Virus record (IMG/VR): IMGVR_UViG_3300046694_000329
Location: 1 to 53,228 of that record
From: a virus
Strand: one strand, 5' to 3'
Length of the DNA: 53,228 nt
Below the pieces are notes generated by a model. The model did no database searches and was not told the DNA's origin. It saw only the letters and a program-made list of their open reading frames with translations. Of this stretch, positions 15,206 through 23,256 are shown piece by piece. Numbering within the stretch: the stretch's first letter is position 1; every line of letters starts with the position of its first letter. The translations under genes and the position numbers were made by a program.

Positions 15206-15211
15206 ACGCAC

Positions 15212-15484
15212 ATGCCACCAAAGAAACACAAGAAGACAAGCGAGCGGCATCCCATCACGCTCCGCTTCGACGACAACGAGATGGCGGCGCTGCAGACCGA
15301 CCGCCGAGAAATCAACAACACGGGGATCCCGGTCAGCGCTGGGGCCTACGCCAAGCACGCCGTGCTGAGCTACCCGCGACTCCGCAAGCTCGAGGCCCAG
15401 ATCCGACGGGACGCAGAAGAGACCGATCGGCCGCCTGACTCCGAGGGGCGATACGCGCGCACCCTCCTGGAGAACGCCCGATGA
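15212..15484 (+). CDS. Ribbon-helix-helix-like regulator candidate (90 aa)
   Basis: After a Lys-rich tail, HPITLRFDDNEMAALQ fits the strand and first helix of a ribbon-helix-helix DNA-binding protein, and a second helix with YAKHAVLSYPRL follows. Residues 55-90 are charged helix. The gene has its own promoter with a dyad inside the spacer, a common layout for autoregulation. The start appears leaderless. It is first in a rightward unit (15212-17468). Confidence 0.6.
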   Translation: MPPKKHKKTSERHPITLRFDDNEMAALQTDRREINNTGIPVSAGAYAKHAVLSYPRLRKLEAQIRRDAEETDRPPDSEGRYARTLLENAR

Positions 15485-16068
15485 AGCCCGGCGATCGGGT
15501 TCGCGTCCTCAGCGGCGAGCACGAGGGCCGCCTGGGCTTCATCACGGACGTCTCCGCGCGCCGCGCGGCGGTCGACGCCATCCTCAAGCCCAGCGAGATA
15601 CGTACACGCCTTCTGGCCAAGCTCGACGTGCCCCAGGGCCACCATGCGGTGCAGCTCGACCACGCGCGCGTCCGCGACATCCGAGTCGTTGGTCGTGCGG
15701 ACTCACTCGAGGTGCTTCCCGAGTCCATCCTGATGCCGGTCACGGGACCCCTGGCGAGCGGCAAGATGGAGCTTGCCGAGTTCCTCTACCAGCTCGAGGC
15801 GAGAGCGCTGACCGCGGCGGACGAATTCGCTGTGCCCTGGGCGAGGTCGGACCTCGATGCGGCCGGTCACCTCTTGCCGATGGCGCTCGTCCTCGCGCTG
15901 CAGCCCCCGGTCGTGCTCGCGCTGATCGCGAAGCTGCGCGCCGCGGTACGGCTCGCCAAGGATCTCTCCGTGGAGGTCTACGAATTCAGGAGTCCGCCGA
16001 TCGATCCGGCGGGCCTCGCTCACCTGGAGGCCCAGATCGCCACCCTCGACGTCATCGAGGTCCCATGA
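15481..16068 (+). CDS. Hypothetical protein with KOW-like N-terminus (195 aa)
   Basis: ATG 15481 overlaps the previous stop and GGAG lies 8 bases upstream. Residues 1-25 (KPGDRVRVLSGEHEGRLGFI) match the KOW motif pattern of RNA-polymerase- or ribosome-associated proteins. The remainder is largely helical with Leu/Ala-rich segments. A transcription-antitermination role would be possible for a KOW protein in a phage, but only the motif is visible. Confidence 0.55.
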   Translation: MKPGDRVRVLSGEHEGRLGFITDVSARRAAVDAILKPSEIRTRLLAKLDVPQGHHAVQLDHARVRDIRVVGRADSLEVLPESILMPVTGPLASGKMELAEFLYQLEARALTAADEFAVPWARSDLDAAGHLLPMALVLALQPPVVLALIAKLRAAVRLAKDLSVEVYEFRSPPIDPAGLAHLEAQIATLDVIEVP

Positions 16069-16277
16069 TCGCAGCCATCGCATGCATCTGGGCGGCGGTG
16101 ATCGCGCTCCTCGTCGCGCTTTACGGCTGGGTTCGCCACGTCGCCCGGACCCGCGAGCTGGACCGCTGGGGCGCGGACTTCGGCGTCGGCCGCTGGGAAG
16201 GCGAGACCAACCGCCAGTACCAGCGCCGCATCTCAGACCGGATCGACATCACCGGGGGAAAGAGGAACCCATGGTGA
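16065..16277 (+). CDS. Small membrane-anchored protein (70 aa)
   Basis: ATG 16065 overlaps the upstream stop. Residues 2-22 form a hydrophobic helix (AAIACIWAAVIALLVALYGWV), then comes a cytoplasmic-type basic tail with many Arg. This N-terminal anchor plus polar tail resembles an inner-membrane spanin or a small regulatory membrane protein; no motif decides. It is followed by a gene starting inside its last codons. Confidence 0.55.
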   Translation: MIAAIACIWAAVIALLVALYGWVRHVARTRELDRWGADFGVGRWEGETNRQYQRRISDRIDITGGKRNPW

Positions 16278-16708
16278 TGACCACCACGCCAGTCACCCGC
16301 AAGCGCTGCCCGCTCTGCCTGGCGATCCTAGAGCTGAGCTACGTCGCCGGCGGCGCGATCGCCACGGTGCGTTTCGAGCAGCACACACCGGAGAAGTGCG
16401 AGGCATCGACCCTGCAGCGCATCAAGGTTCTCGAGGAGATCCACCTGCGCGACGTGCGCGAGCTGGAGTCCCAGTCGCACGCCATCAACGACCTGGGGCA
16501 GATGATCGGCGCGTGCTCGGGGATCGTGAACGCCGGCCGCAAGTGGCTCGTTCATCGCGCCAAGCGAGCCGTCGACCTCGAACGCCTGCGCAACGCGTTT
16601 GGAACCCAGGACCGCGCCAACTGCAATCCCCTGTGGGACGCCGAGGCCGAGGTGGCCCTCGCCATCGAGATCGCGATCCAGCTGGTCGCGAAGCGAGTCA
16701 CGTCATGA
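16271..16708 (+). CDS. Hypothetical protein with Cys-pair N-terminus (145 aa)
   Basis: ATG 16271 overlaps the preceding gene by 7 bases and AGAGGA lies 5 bases upstream. CPLC at residues 13-16 and later single Cys residues suggest a metal site; the rest is a long helical region with a coiled-coil-like part (RIKVLEEIHLRDVRELE). No family is recognised. Confidence 0.55.
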   Translation: MVMTTTPVTRKRCPLCLAILELSYVAGGAIATVRFEQHTPEKCEASTLQRIKVLEEIHLRDVRELESQSHAINDLGQMIGACSGIVNAGRKWLVHRAKRAVDLERLRNAFGTQDRANCNPLWDAEAEVALAIEIAIQLVAKRVTS

Positions 16709-17001
16709 CGCAGGACGCCTCTCCGGTCCCTCTACCCACCCCAGCCCAGGAGCTGCAGGAGCTGATCGAGACCCTGACCGACCTCGCCCATAAGGCGCTC
16801 GACGACCGCGATGCTCATCGCGATCTCTGCGAGACGTGGTCCGCGATCGCTTGCCAGAACGCGATAGATCTGGACAGGAGCGAGATGCAGGTCAGCAAGC
16901 TCAGGGATGCGCTACTCGAGGCGCTCAAGCTCGCCCTCGACCGGGTGATCGACTTCAACGCATACGAGCGACTTCGCCGACTCGCCGATGAGGTGGAGTG
17001 A
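16705..17001 (+). CDS. Helical coiled-coil protein (98 aa)
   Basis: ATG 16705 overlaps the upstream TGA (ATGA). The sequence is acidic and helical, with heptad-like Leu spacing (QELIETLTDLAHKAL and VSKLRDALLEALKLAL). It may pair with the preceding helical protein. No family is recognised. Confidence 0.55.
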   Translation: MTQDASPVPLPTPAQELQELIETLTDLAHKALDDRDAHRDLCETWSAIACQNAIDLDRSEMQVSKLRDALLEALKLALDRVIDFNAYERLRRLADEVE

Positions 17002-17468
17002 TGGCGCTCCGAGGCAGTCGGAATCCGCATGCGCGCATGTACGACGAAGCTCATGCGCTGCGCGAGACGATCGTTGCGCACCTCCATCCGTCGATCGGCA
17101 AGACCAAGGAGCAGCTGTACAACGAGGTGGTCGGCGACTTCGGAGAGTGCGGAACCCGTAGGTTCTACGGGAACCTGGCCAAGGTGATTCGCGCCGGATG
17201 CGCGAGGCGCGACGACGAGGGCGAGTGGTGCCCGGAGATCGGCCGGAGTCGACCGGTCTACTTCAGGCTCCCGGTGGATCTTCCCGAATGCATCCCATGG
17301 TGTCGGGTGTGCCTCCTGCTCGGCGGAACCAGGGTGCCGCGCGCATTTTGTCTCAAGGGCTATGGAGTCATTCGTCCGGCCGGCGAGCCCGATACGTCCG
17401 TAGGCGACCAGTCGTCGAGTCGTAAAGATCGTCCGGTCTACGGCCGTCCTGCTCGCCGGGCCGCGTAG
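17001..17468 (+). CDS. Hypothetical protein with possible winged-helix core (155 aa)
   Basis: ATG 17001 shares one base with the previous TGA, and GGTGGAG precedes it. Residues 15-80 look like a helix-turn-helix followed by strands (ETIVAHLHPSIGKTKEQLYNEVV...RRFYGNLAKVI), then a Cys-containing segment. The C-terminal 35 residues are Ser/Arg rich and overlap about 100 bases of the convergent gene at 17368-17721, so the true 3' end may be dispensable. Confidence 0.5.
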   Translation: MALRGSRNPHARMYDEAHALRETIVAHLHPSIGKTKEQLYNEVVGDFGECGTRRFYGNLAKVIRAGCARRDDEGEWCPEIGRSRPVYFRLPVDLPECIPWCRVCLLLGGTRVPRAFCLKGYGVIRPAGEPDTSVGDQSSSRKDRPVYGRPARRAA

Positions 17469-17721
17469 CCAGCGCATCCGCCAGCGACCGCCGCAGCGCG
17501 GTGTTCTCGGTGTATACGATCCGGGACTGCGCCTCTGCCGCGGCGGCCATGGAGAGCGCAGCGGCCCGCCCTGCGTCGGCGGCCTGGGACCCGGTCTCCG
17601 CAATCCTGGCCCGCGAAGTCGCATCCTGGGCCTCCTGGCGCGCCTTCTGGGCGTCACGGCAGGCCAGGTACCATAGCGCCCAGCCGACCGCTCCAAGCAC
17701 AGCGACAACCCCGGTCAGCAC
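17368..17721 (-). CDS. Membrane-anchored coiled-coil protein, possible inner-membrane spanin (117 aa)
   Basis: GTG 17721 overlaps the upstream stop at 17715. Residues 1-22 form a transmembrane helix (VLTGVVAVLGAVGWALWYLAC), and a ~70-residue Ala/Arg/Gln/Glu helix with coiled-coil character follows. This topology is typical of Rz-type i-spanins, and the gene is paired with another membrane protein just upstream. No o-spanin lipoprotein gene is nested in it; the lipoprotein at 18305 is a candidate partner. The assignment rests on topology only. Confidence 0.45.
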   Translation of the reverse strand: MLTGVVAVLGAVGWALWYLACRDAQKARQEAQDATSRARIAETGSQAADAGRAAALSMAAAAEAQSRIVYTENTALRRSLADALATRPGEQDGRRPDDLYDSTTGRLRTYRARRPDE

Positions 17722-18179
17722 CGTCCGGCCAGGATCATCGCGGAGACCAGGGCCCACACCGCCCCCACGCCGGTCGCCAGCTTGAGCACCATGGTTCTCC
17801 GCAGCTCGCCGCTCGCCTTGCGCTCCGCGATCGTGGCGAGCTGGCCGGTCTTCTCGACCTCGATGGTGGCCTGCACCGAGGCCACGTGGATCTGGCCTCG
17901 CTCGCGGCTGACGTCGACCAGCACGTCGAGCTTGCCGTCCATGTTCGCGGTGCGCTCGGCGAGCTCGCTGACCCGCTCGCCCAGGACGTCGATGCGACCG
18001 CCCAGCTCCACGCGGAGGGCGCCGACCTGGTCAAGGGTGTGCCCGACCTGGGTCAGCGTCGATGACGCGGTGCGCATCGTGTCGTGTTGGCGCCGGGCGA
18101 TCGCCTGGATCGCTTCCTCGGGAGGCGCCGGCACCCCGCCGGCTGGTGTTCGTCGTCTCACGTCTCGCTCGCTGGCCAT
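17715..18179 (-). CDS. Coiled-coil protein with C-terminal membrane helix (154 aa), holin/lysis candidate
   Basis: ATG 18179 is preceded by GGAAG; an upstream GTG at 18215 is possible. The N-terminus is charged and the middle has heptad-like segments (TLDQVGALRVELGGRIDVLGERVSELAERT). Residues ~132-152 form a single transmembrane helix (LKLATGVGAVWALVSAMIL). Phage proteins with this shape include some XhlA/hemolysin-type and holin-like proteins. It is the first gene of a two-gene membrane unit. Lysis function is inferred from topology. Confidence 0.45.
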   Translation of the reverse strand: MASERDVRRRTPAGGVPAPPEEAIQAIARRQHDTMRTASSTLTQVGHTLDQVGALRVELGGRIDVLGERVSELAERTANMDGKLDVLVDVSRERGQIHVASVQATIEVEKTGQLATIAERKASGELRRTMVLKLATGVGAVWALVSAMILAGRC

Positions 18180-18252
18180 CACTTCCGAGTTACACGTACC
18201 GCTCGGTGGACGCAACTCGCCTCACGAGGTGCAACATTACGCTACAAGTTTG

Positions 18253-18299
18253 GCATCCGGTGATGCACTTGACATCAAGTGATGCAGTTGCCACATTAT
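18253..18299 (+). promoter_or_regulatory. Promoter/operator cluster upstream of lipoprotein gene 18305
   Basis: A consensus TTGACA (18269-18274) lies inside the 14-base palindrome ACTTGA-CA-TCAAGT (18267-18280). GCATC (18253-18257) and GATGC (18262-18266) form another dyad, and GATGCA recurs at 18281. CATTAT (18294-18299) is the likely -10, with 19-base spacing, only 5 bases before the ATG. The same GATGCA/TGCATC hexamer occurs in the promoter at 15177-15205. Confidence 0.5.
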
Positions 18300-18304
18300 C
18301 CGAC

Positions 18305-18673
18305 ATGCGGACGATGCTTCTTGTTCTGGTGCTGCTCGCCGGATGTACCGCGCGCCAGCACCGCATATACCGAGCGGCAGTCGTCGCCATGGGGGCCACT
18401 GCTCAGGTGATGGACACCCGTCAGACCCGGTGGGCCGTCGCCCACGGGATACCAGAGTCGAATCCCATGTTTGGGGATAACCCAAGCCAGAACGAGCTCG
18501 CCGCCGGTGGCGCGCTCGGCGTCGCTGCGATGGGCGGCTACTGGCGCATCGTGGAGTGGCTGCCCGACCGGGGACCGGAAACCGAGTGGGTCAAGGACGT
18601 CCTGGCCACGCTGCCGATGGCGCTCGAGGGATATTGCGTGTCGCGTAACTACGTGCAGACCGGATTTCGATAG
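18305..18673 (+). CDS. Lipoprotein (122 aa)
   Basis: MRTMLLVLVLLAGC is a textbook lipoprotein signal with the lipobox LAGC (Cys14). The mature part has a helix with Arg-x-Ala, then a Gly-Ile-Pro-Glu-Ser-Asn-Pro-Met-Phe-Gly segment and two more hydrophobic helices around residues 63-78 and 95-112. The AREaNP-like motif after a helix recalls small DUF5658-type membrane proteins. As a monocistronic, probably leaderless gene with its own operators it looks like a prophage moron; an o-spanin role is an alternative. Confidence 0.6.
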   Translation: MRTMLLVLVLLAGCTARQHRIYRAAVVAMGATAQVMDTRQTRWAVAHGIPESNPMFGDNPSQNELAAGGALGVAAMGGYWRIVEWLPDRGPETEWVKDVLATLPMALEGYCVSRNYVQTGFR

Positions 18674-18676
18674 TAC

Positions 18677-19219
18677 TCAGAGCCGATCCCAGATCGGCTC
18701 AACCATGCCCACATGGAGATTTGCCCCTGTCGAACTCACGATCAAGAGTACCAATCCACCGGATGCCGCTATCTGCGGAGCAGACTGGACCATGGTGTAT
18801 GATTGCCAACTTGCGGGGATATTGAGTGTACTTCCCAGTATTGCCACATCGATCTCGGCGGCCGTTAGCGCCGCAGGGGTGGGGAAGTAGGAAAGAGACA
18901 CCGTATTTACGTCTACCGCTCCATCTCCATATAGGGAGATTTTTCCGCTGGTCAGTCTGGATCCAATCCTAATTGGCACCACGGCAAAGGCGAGGGCCGT
19001 CGCGGTGAACTTCCAAACCGGGTAGGCGGTGCCGGACGCCGCCGGATTGGCCACCAGCGTTGGTGCCCCGGTTCCGCCCCATGCCGTGGGGAAGAATCCA
19101 AACCCAAGAGGCCCATGCTTCGCGCCGATGATGCAGTCTTCGATCTCGTTCAGGATCGCTGAAGGAATCAGATCGCCGGGGACGAACGTCAGGGTGCGTG
19201 CGGTTGGTAGGAGTCCCAT
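18677..19219 (-). CDS. Putative tail fibre-associated structural protein (180 aa)
   Basis: The sequence is beta-rich, with Gly/Thr/Ser/Ala repeats and a C-terminal domain alternating strands and turns. DLIPSAILNEIEDCIIGAKHG near the N-terminus is the kind of short attachment helix seen in phage fibre or baseplate accessory proteins. It lies immediately downstream of the gp48-like baseplate gene in the same orientation. Base composition is lower in GC than in the baseplate genes, suggesting exchange of host-range genes. Confidence 0.55.
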   Translation of the reverse strand: MGLLPTARTLTFVPGDLIPSAILNEIEDCIIGAKHGPLGFGFFPTAWGGTGAPTLVANPAASGTAYPVWKFTATALAFAVVPIRIGSRLTSGKISLYGDGAVDVNTVSLSYFPTPAALTAAEIDVAILGSTLNIPASWQSYTMVQSAPQIAASGGLVLLIVSSTGANLHVGMVEPIWDRL

Positions 19220-19228
19220 GGTTGCCTT

Positions 19229-21229
19229 TCAGTAGCCGCCCAGCGGCCCGAGGTCGCATCCGCTCTGCAGATCGTCACAGAGAAAGGACCGCCGTGTGAT
19301 GAACGCCGCCTGCGTGAACGCGTGTCGGATGGCCGAGATCACCGACTGCGCGCCCGAAGAGTCAGGCGAGAACCCGAGCGCTTGGTCGAGCAGGACGTAA
19401 GCATTCAGTGGGCTCGTACCGAATGTGGCCCGCAGCGTGAAGTCGTCGACGTTGACTTGCGCGGCACCGGCCGTGGCCCCGATCGACCGGACGTACATGC
19501 CAGCCCATTGCGGATCGAGGTCCGCGAACGCCGTGGAGTCGACCACGATGAATCCGGTGGTCGCGCTCGTGATCGAGTACTCGCACTGCCAGGCCGTGCT
19601 ACCCGGCAAGTCGAAGATGTGCAGCCACAGGTTCGCCGGGTTGGCGCCCAGAAGCGCGGATGCGCCCCCTAGCGAGACGTTGGCGCGGAAGCGCTCCACG
19701 ATCAACGTGAACACGCCGGCCACGTCGCGCATCCCAAAGAGCAGGTAGTTGCCGAGTCCGACCTGCCCAAAGAACAGCCCAGTCTCGAGGTTCGCCTGGG
19801 GCGTGGTCATCGCGACCTTGGCCAGGATGTGGGCCTCGCGGCCCTCACCCGCCACACTTGTGCGCGCGTAGATCCAGCTCTGCGTCGTGCCGTTGAACGT
19901 GTAGGTCCCGGCGGCCGGCGATGAGCGCGCCGCTCCCGACACTGCGGCCCAGCCGCCGACTGTGTTGCCATCCCACCGTAATGGGTCGAGCGTGGTGAAC
20001 GCGTCGGTGAACGTGTCCGAGAACGCCAGGAACTGCAGCTGGCTGACGTCCGCGCCTCCGAGCAGGCCGACCAGGGAATCCTGGAGGCCCGGGATCGTGC
20101 AGCCGCGGCGCTGGCGGATCTTTGCGACCACGCGAGCTCGCCGCTCGTCGATGCCGTCCGAGGGCTGGGGCGTGACCCTGGTGGCCTCTTCCCAGTCCTC
20201 GAGCACCGAGCCGAAGGCGCGCTGTGGCAAAATGTTCACACGCACGCTCTCGGCTTGCGCCGCCGCGTAGCCGAGGCCGTTGCCGACCATGCGGAGGTCC
20301 ATCTGGACGTCGGATCCCGGGTCGGTCGGCAGCGGGAACCCGGGGTCATGCATCTCGCGAATGAGCTGGTAGCCGAGCGGCTGGTAGCGCGTTATGCGCA
20401 GCCAGGTCGCCTCGATCTCCTCGCGGGTCAGCTCGCGGTCAATCACGAGCAGCTCGTCGATGATGCCCAGGGCGAACGTGCGGCCGTAGCCGGAGCCGCC
20501 GCCCTGACCGACCGAGCCGATGCCGGTGGTGCCCGTGGTCGCCCCGCCGATGTCGCCGTCCACGCTCGCGACCTCGCCGAGCAGGACGTCGCCGGCGTAG
20601 TAGCGGAGGACGACCGACGTGGGCGAGAGCCACCGGCGGGTCATCGTGATCATGGTGAACTGGCCCGGCGGCGGCGGTGTGAACACGACCCCCGCCTGCA
20701 CCTTGAGCACGCCCGCGACGGTCTCCCACTCCCAAGACAGCGCACAGTCGCCGGCGGCGACGCCGACGTGACTCGAGTTGATCGCCCATGAGCAGCGCTC
20801 GCTCGCGCCCCAGGCGTTGCCCTTGCCGCGCTTGGCGATCTGCGCCGGCGTGCCGTAGGAGATTTGGTGGGCCATGTCGAACGAGGCGACGAACTGAACC
20901 GACATGTCGCGCGTGAGCAGCGTAGACCCCGGGACCAGATCCTGCGCGACGAACCCCGAGGTCGTCCCGGCGTTGAACTGTCGACCGCGGCCGAGCGCCG
21001 CGTCCACCATGTCGGGCTGCGCGAGCCCGGTGACGATGCCGAGGTCGGCCAGTCCGCCGGCGGCGTCCTTGGGCGCGAGGTTCGCGGCGGTCTCATCGAA
21101 CCGGAGCAGCACGATCGCGTCCTGCGCCGGCAGGCCGATCCCGCCCGGCGGCGAGAACGAAAACGACGGCGCGGGAAGCACCGGCGCGACGACCGGCGGA
21201 TCGAACCCGTCGAATAGGATCCTGGACAT
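19229..21229 (-). CDS. Mu gp48-like baseplate protein fused to LamG/ConA-type domains (666 aa)
   Basis: After MSRILFDGFD comes a concanavalin/LamG-like fold (~40-275) ending with LVIDRELTREEIEATW, the usual LamG closing helix. Residues ~285-400 resemble the Mu gp48/YmfQ (DUF2313) tail protein: a Leu-rich start, then RRARVVAKIRQRRGCTIPGLQDSLVGLLGG. A second carbohydrate-binding-like beta domain follows (~405-640). Mu gp48 links the baseplate arm (gp47) to tail fibres, so this protein probably joins baseplate and receptor binding in one chain. ATG 21229 follows the preceding stop by 3 bases. Confidence 0.7.
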   Translation of the reverse strand: MSRILFDGFDPPVVAPVLPAPSFSFSPPGGIGLPAQDAIVLLRFDETAANLAPKDAAGGLADLGIVTGLAQPDMVDAALGRGRQFNAGTTSGFVAQDLVPGSTLLTRDMSVQFVASFDMAHQISYGTPAQIAKRGKGNAWGASERCSWAINSSHVGVAAGDCALSWEWETVAGVLKVQAGVVFTPPPPGQFTMITMTRRWLSPTSVVLRYYAGDVLLGEVASVDGDIGGATTGTTGIGSVGQGGGSGYGRTFALGIIDELLVIDRELTREEIEATWLRITRYQPLGYQLIREMHDPGFPLPTDPGSDVQMDLRMVGNGLGYAAAQAESVRVNILPQRAFGSVLEDWEEATRVTPQPSDGIDERRARVVAKIRQRRGCTIPGLQDSLVGLLGGADVSQLQFLAFSDTFTDAFTTLDPLRWDGNTVGGWAAVSGAARSSPAAGTYTFNGTTQSWIYARTSVAGEGREAHILAKVAMTTPQANLETGLFFGQVGLGNYLLFGMRDVAGVFTLIVERFRANVSLGGASALLGANPANLWLHIFDLPGSTAWQCEYSITSATTGFIVVDSTAFADLDPQWAGMYVRSIGATAGAAQVNVDDFTLRATFGTSPLNAYVLLDQALGFSPDSSGAQSVISAIRHAFTQAAFITRRSFLCDDLQSGCDLGPLGGY

Positions 21230-21232
21230 GGC

Positions 21233-21799
21233 CTACAGGTTGATGATCTGGAAGATGTCGCCGTTGGCCGGCGCCGCCGTGAAGACGATGCCGGTCGCCA
21301 GGGTGAACAGCTTCGTGCTTCCGGTGTAGCCCCCGACCTTCTTCACCTGGCCGGCGAGGTTCCCGGTCAGGGCCAGCACCAGCACGTCCTTCCAGTAGTC
21401 GTTCGTGACCTCGGTGCGGTCCGAGGTGAATGTTGACGTGGTGAGCGTGCCGGTGATCGCCGTGGCAAAGAACGCCTTGGTGATCGCGATGTTGATCTCG
21501 CGCTTCTCCATCGTCTTGGTGCCGCCGGTGTTGGTGATCACGAGGACGGCCATCCCGGCGGTGTCGACGTCCGCGGTGGTCAGCTCGACGTAGAACACGC
21601 CCTTGGCGTTGGTCGCATCAACCTGGACCGGAGCCGCTGCGGCGGCAGCGTTCGCTGTACCGCCGTTCTTGCTGATGCGGACCACGAACGTCGACATGTC
21701 CGAGGACTGCAGACGTGTTTGGAGCGCGGCGGTGTCTACGCACGTGAAGTAGATGCGCCGGAATGCGGCCCTGGGATCTGATTGGTTGATGCGGTCCAC
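21233..21799 (-). CDS. Virion structural protein, tail fibre region (188 aa)
   Basis: It is Ala/Thr/Val-rich and beta-predicted, with regular strand-turn patterns (TLTTSTFTSDRTEV and GNLAGQVKKVGGYTGSTKLFTL) like phage fibre or decoration domains. The last ~60 residues form a compact motif with a Tyr-Trp-Lys-Asp-Val-Leu segment seen in phage proteins that describe surface binding modules. It sits between two host-range proteins. No enzymatic motif. Confidence 0.55.
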   Translation of the reverse strand: MDRINQSDPRAAFRRIYFTCVDTAALQTRLQSSDMSTFVVRISKNGGTANAAAAAAPVQVDATNAKGVFYVELTTADVDTAGMAVLVITNTGGTKTMEKREINIAITKAFFATAITGTLTTSTFTSDRTEVTNDYWKDVLVLALTGNLAGQVKKVGGYTGSTKLFTLATGIVFTAAPANGDIFQIINL

Positions 21800-21831
21800 T
21801 GGTCATGCTCCATCGTTGAGTTGTAACGCTG

Positions 21832-23256
21832 TCACAGCGGAATCACGCTTCCGCAAATCGGAGCCGGCAGTGTGTTCCCGGCGTAGGTCGCCGGCCCCTG
21901 CACCCCCACCGCCGTGTTGAGGTTCTCGCACCACAGCCCGCGTGTCGCCGAGGTCGCCCACACGTTCGTGAGCTCGAATGCCCCGGTTCCGTAGCCGCCG
22001 CCGTTGAGGTGCAAGACGGCTTGCCATGGCAAGGCGCTCGTGAATGTCGAATCGCGCACGTGCACGTCGGTCGTCTGTACCCCGTACGTCCCGGCGCTCG
22101 GCTGGACGTCCATCGCCATGCGCGCGACGGCGCCGTCGTACGTCACCGTGTTGTACTCGAAGTAGAAGCCCACGACGCCGATCGCCGCGATGCTCGTGGT
22201 CCCCGCGTGCTGGATGAATTTCGAGTCTCGGATCGTCACATTGATCGGGTGCACCGAGCCGGCCTGCTCGATCTTGACGATCGCGGCCAGCGTTGGACCG
22301 GGGTGCTCGTATGTCTCATGGTGAATCGCAACGTCGACGAGATTCTTCCGCATATACAGCGATGGCGGTCCCGGCATCGTGTTGAGAATCACGTTGTGGT
22401 CCTGCTCGCAGGTCTGGCACCCGTATACGTCGAGCGAGCGGCCATCGAACCGATTGTGGTGGATGTGCGCGTTGCTCCAGTCCTGCGGCGCCATGGAGAT
22501 CGCGCTCTGCGCATGCGGGCCGCGAACGAACAGGTTATCCGCCACCTCGCAGTCGTCGAGCCCGTGACTACCGCCGCTCTCGCCGTCGATGTCCTGATCC
22601 CACGTGTCGAGGAACCGGTTGTCCTTGATCGAGCAGTGATGCAGCCCGCTGTGGATCGCGATGCCGGACCGCGAGCAGTTCTCGAACAGCGAATCATGCA
22701 CGCTGACGTTCCAGATGCGTCGGTCGGTTGGCGTGGTCACGTCGTATCCGACGAACTGCATGCAGTCTCCGCCCAGCGTCGGATTGGCGAACGTCATGTG
22801 GTCGATCTCGACCGAATCGGTGCAGCCGTCCCCGTCGAACCGGATAAGTGGGACCTGATCGTTGGGTGTGGTCGCGACGACAGCGGGGTTGTCCACGCGC
22901 AGGTCATGCATGCGCATCCCGCACGCGCCCTGGATTCCCCGCCAGTCGTAGCCATTCGTTGCGCCCGTGAACGTCAGCCGAGTGGCAGCGGCGCCATCTC
23001 CGTAGACATGGAGGCCGCGCGGAGCGGTCAGGATCTGTCGAGCTCTAGGCATCGGCGGGGTAAGCACGGAGATCGTCCCGGTCAGGTGGGCGCATCCGGT
23101 GTTGAATGCAGCCTGAAGCGCGGCCCGATCGTCGCCGCCGGACGGCGCCACCACGGTGCATGTCTCCGTCACCGCAGAGCTATGGGTCGACAGCGATGCG
23201 GGCGCTGGCGCGACGCATGCCGAGAGACCGAGGACGAGTAGCTTTCCAAGATTCAT
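21832..23256 (-). CDS. Exported right-handed beta-helix lipoprotein (474 aa)
   Basis: ATG 23256 overlaps the upstream stop (ATGA) and gives MNLGKLLVLGLSAC, a lipoprotein signal with lipobox LSAC (Cys14). The mature protein has parallel beta-helix repeats of the pectate-lyase/tailspike type: recurring N-x-V/I-H/R-D-S-x-F units such as VSVHDSLFENC, CSIKDNRFLDTW and VTIRDSKFIQHAG. Beta-helix proteins in phages are often polysaccharide depolymerases. Tailspikes are not normally secreted, so a signal peptide here points to a surface-anchored product made during lysogeny or infection. The substrate is unknown. Confidence 0.7.
   Translation of the reverse strand: MNLGKLLVLGLSACVAPAPASLSTHSSAVTETCTVVAPSGGDDRAALQAAFNTGCAHLTGTISVLTPPMPRARQILTAPRGLHVYGDGAAATRLTFTGATNGYDWRGIQGACGMRMHDLRVDNPAVVATTPNDQVPLIRFDGDGCTDSVEIDHMTFANPTLGGDCMQFVGYDVTTPTDRRIWNVSVHDSLFENCSRSGIAIHSGLHHCSIKDNRFLDTWDQDIDGESGGSHGLDDCEVADNLFVRGPHAQSAISMAPQDWSNAHIHHNRFDGRSLDVYGCQTCEQDHNVILNTMPGPPSLYMRKNLVDVAIHHETYEHPGPTLAAIVKIEQAGSVHPINVTIRDSKFIQHAGTTSIAAIGVVGFYFEYNTVTYDGAVARMAMDVQPSAGTYGVQTTDVHVRDSTFTSALPWQAVLHLNGGGYGTGAFELTNVWATSATRGLWCENLNTAVGVQGPATYAGNTLPAPICGSVIPL

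Noticed and set aside
22009-23241. A 410-residue plus-strand open frame
   Set aside because: It is antisense to the beta-helix lipoprotein gene, with Arg/Val/His bias typical of a shadow in high-GC DNA.
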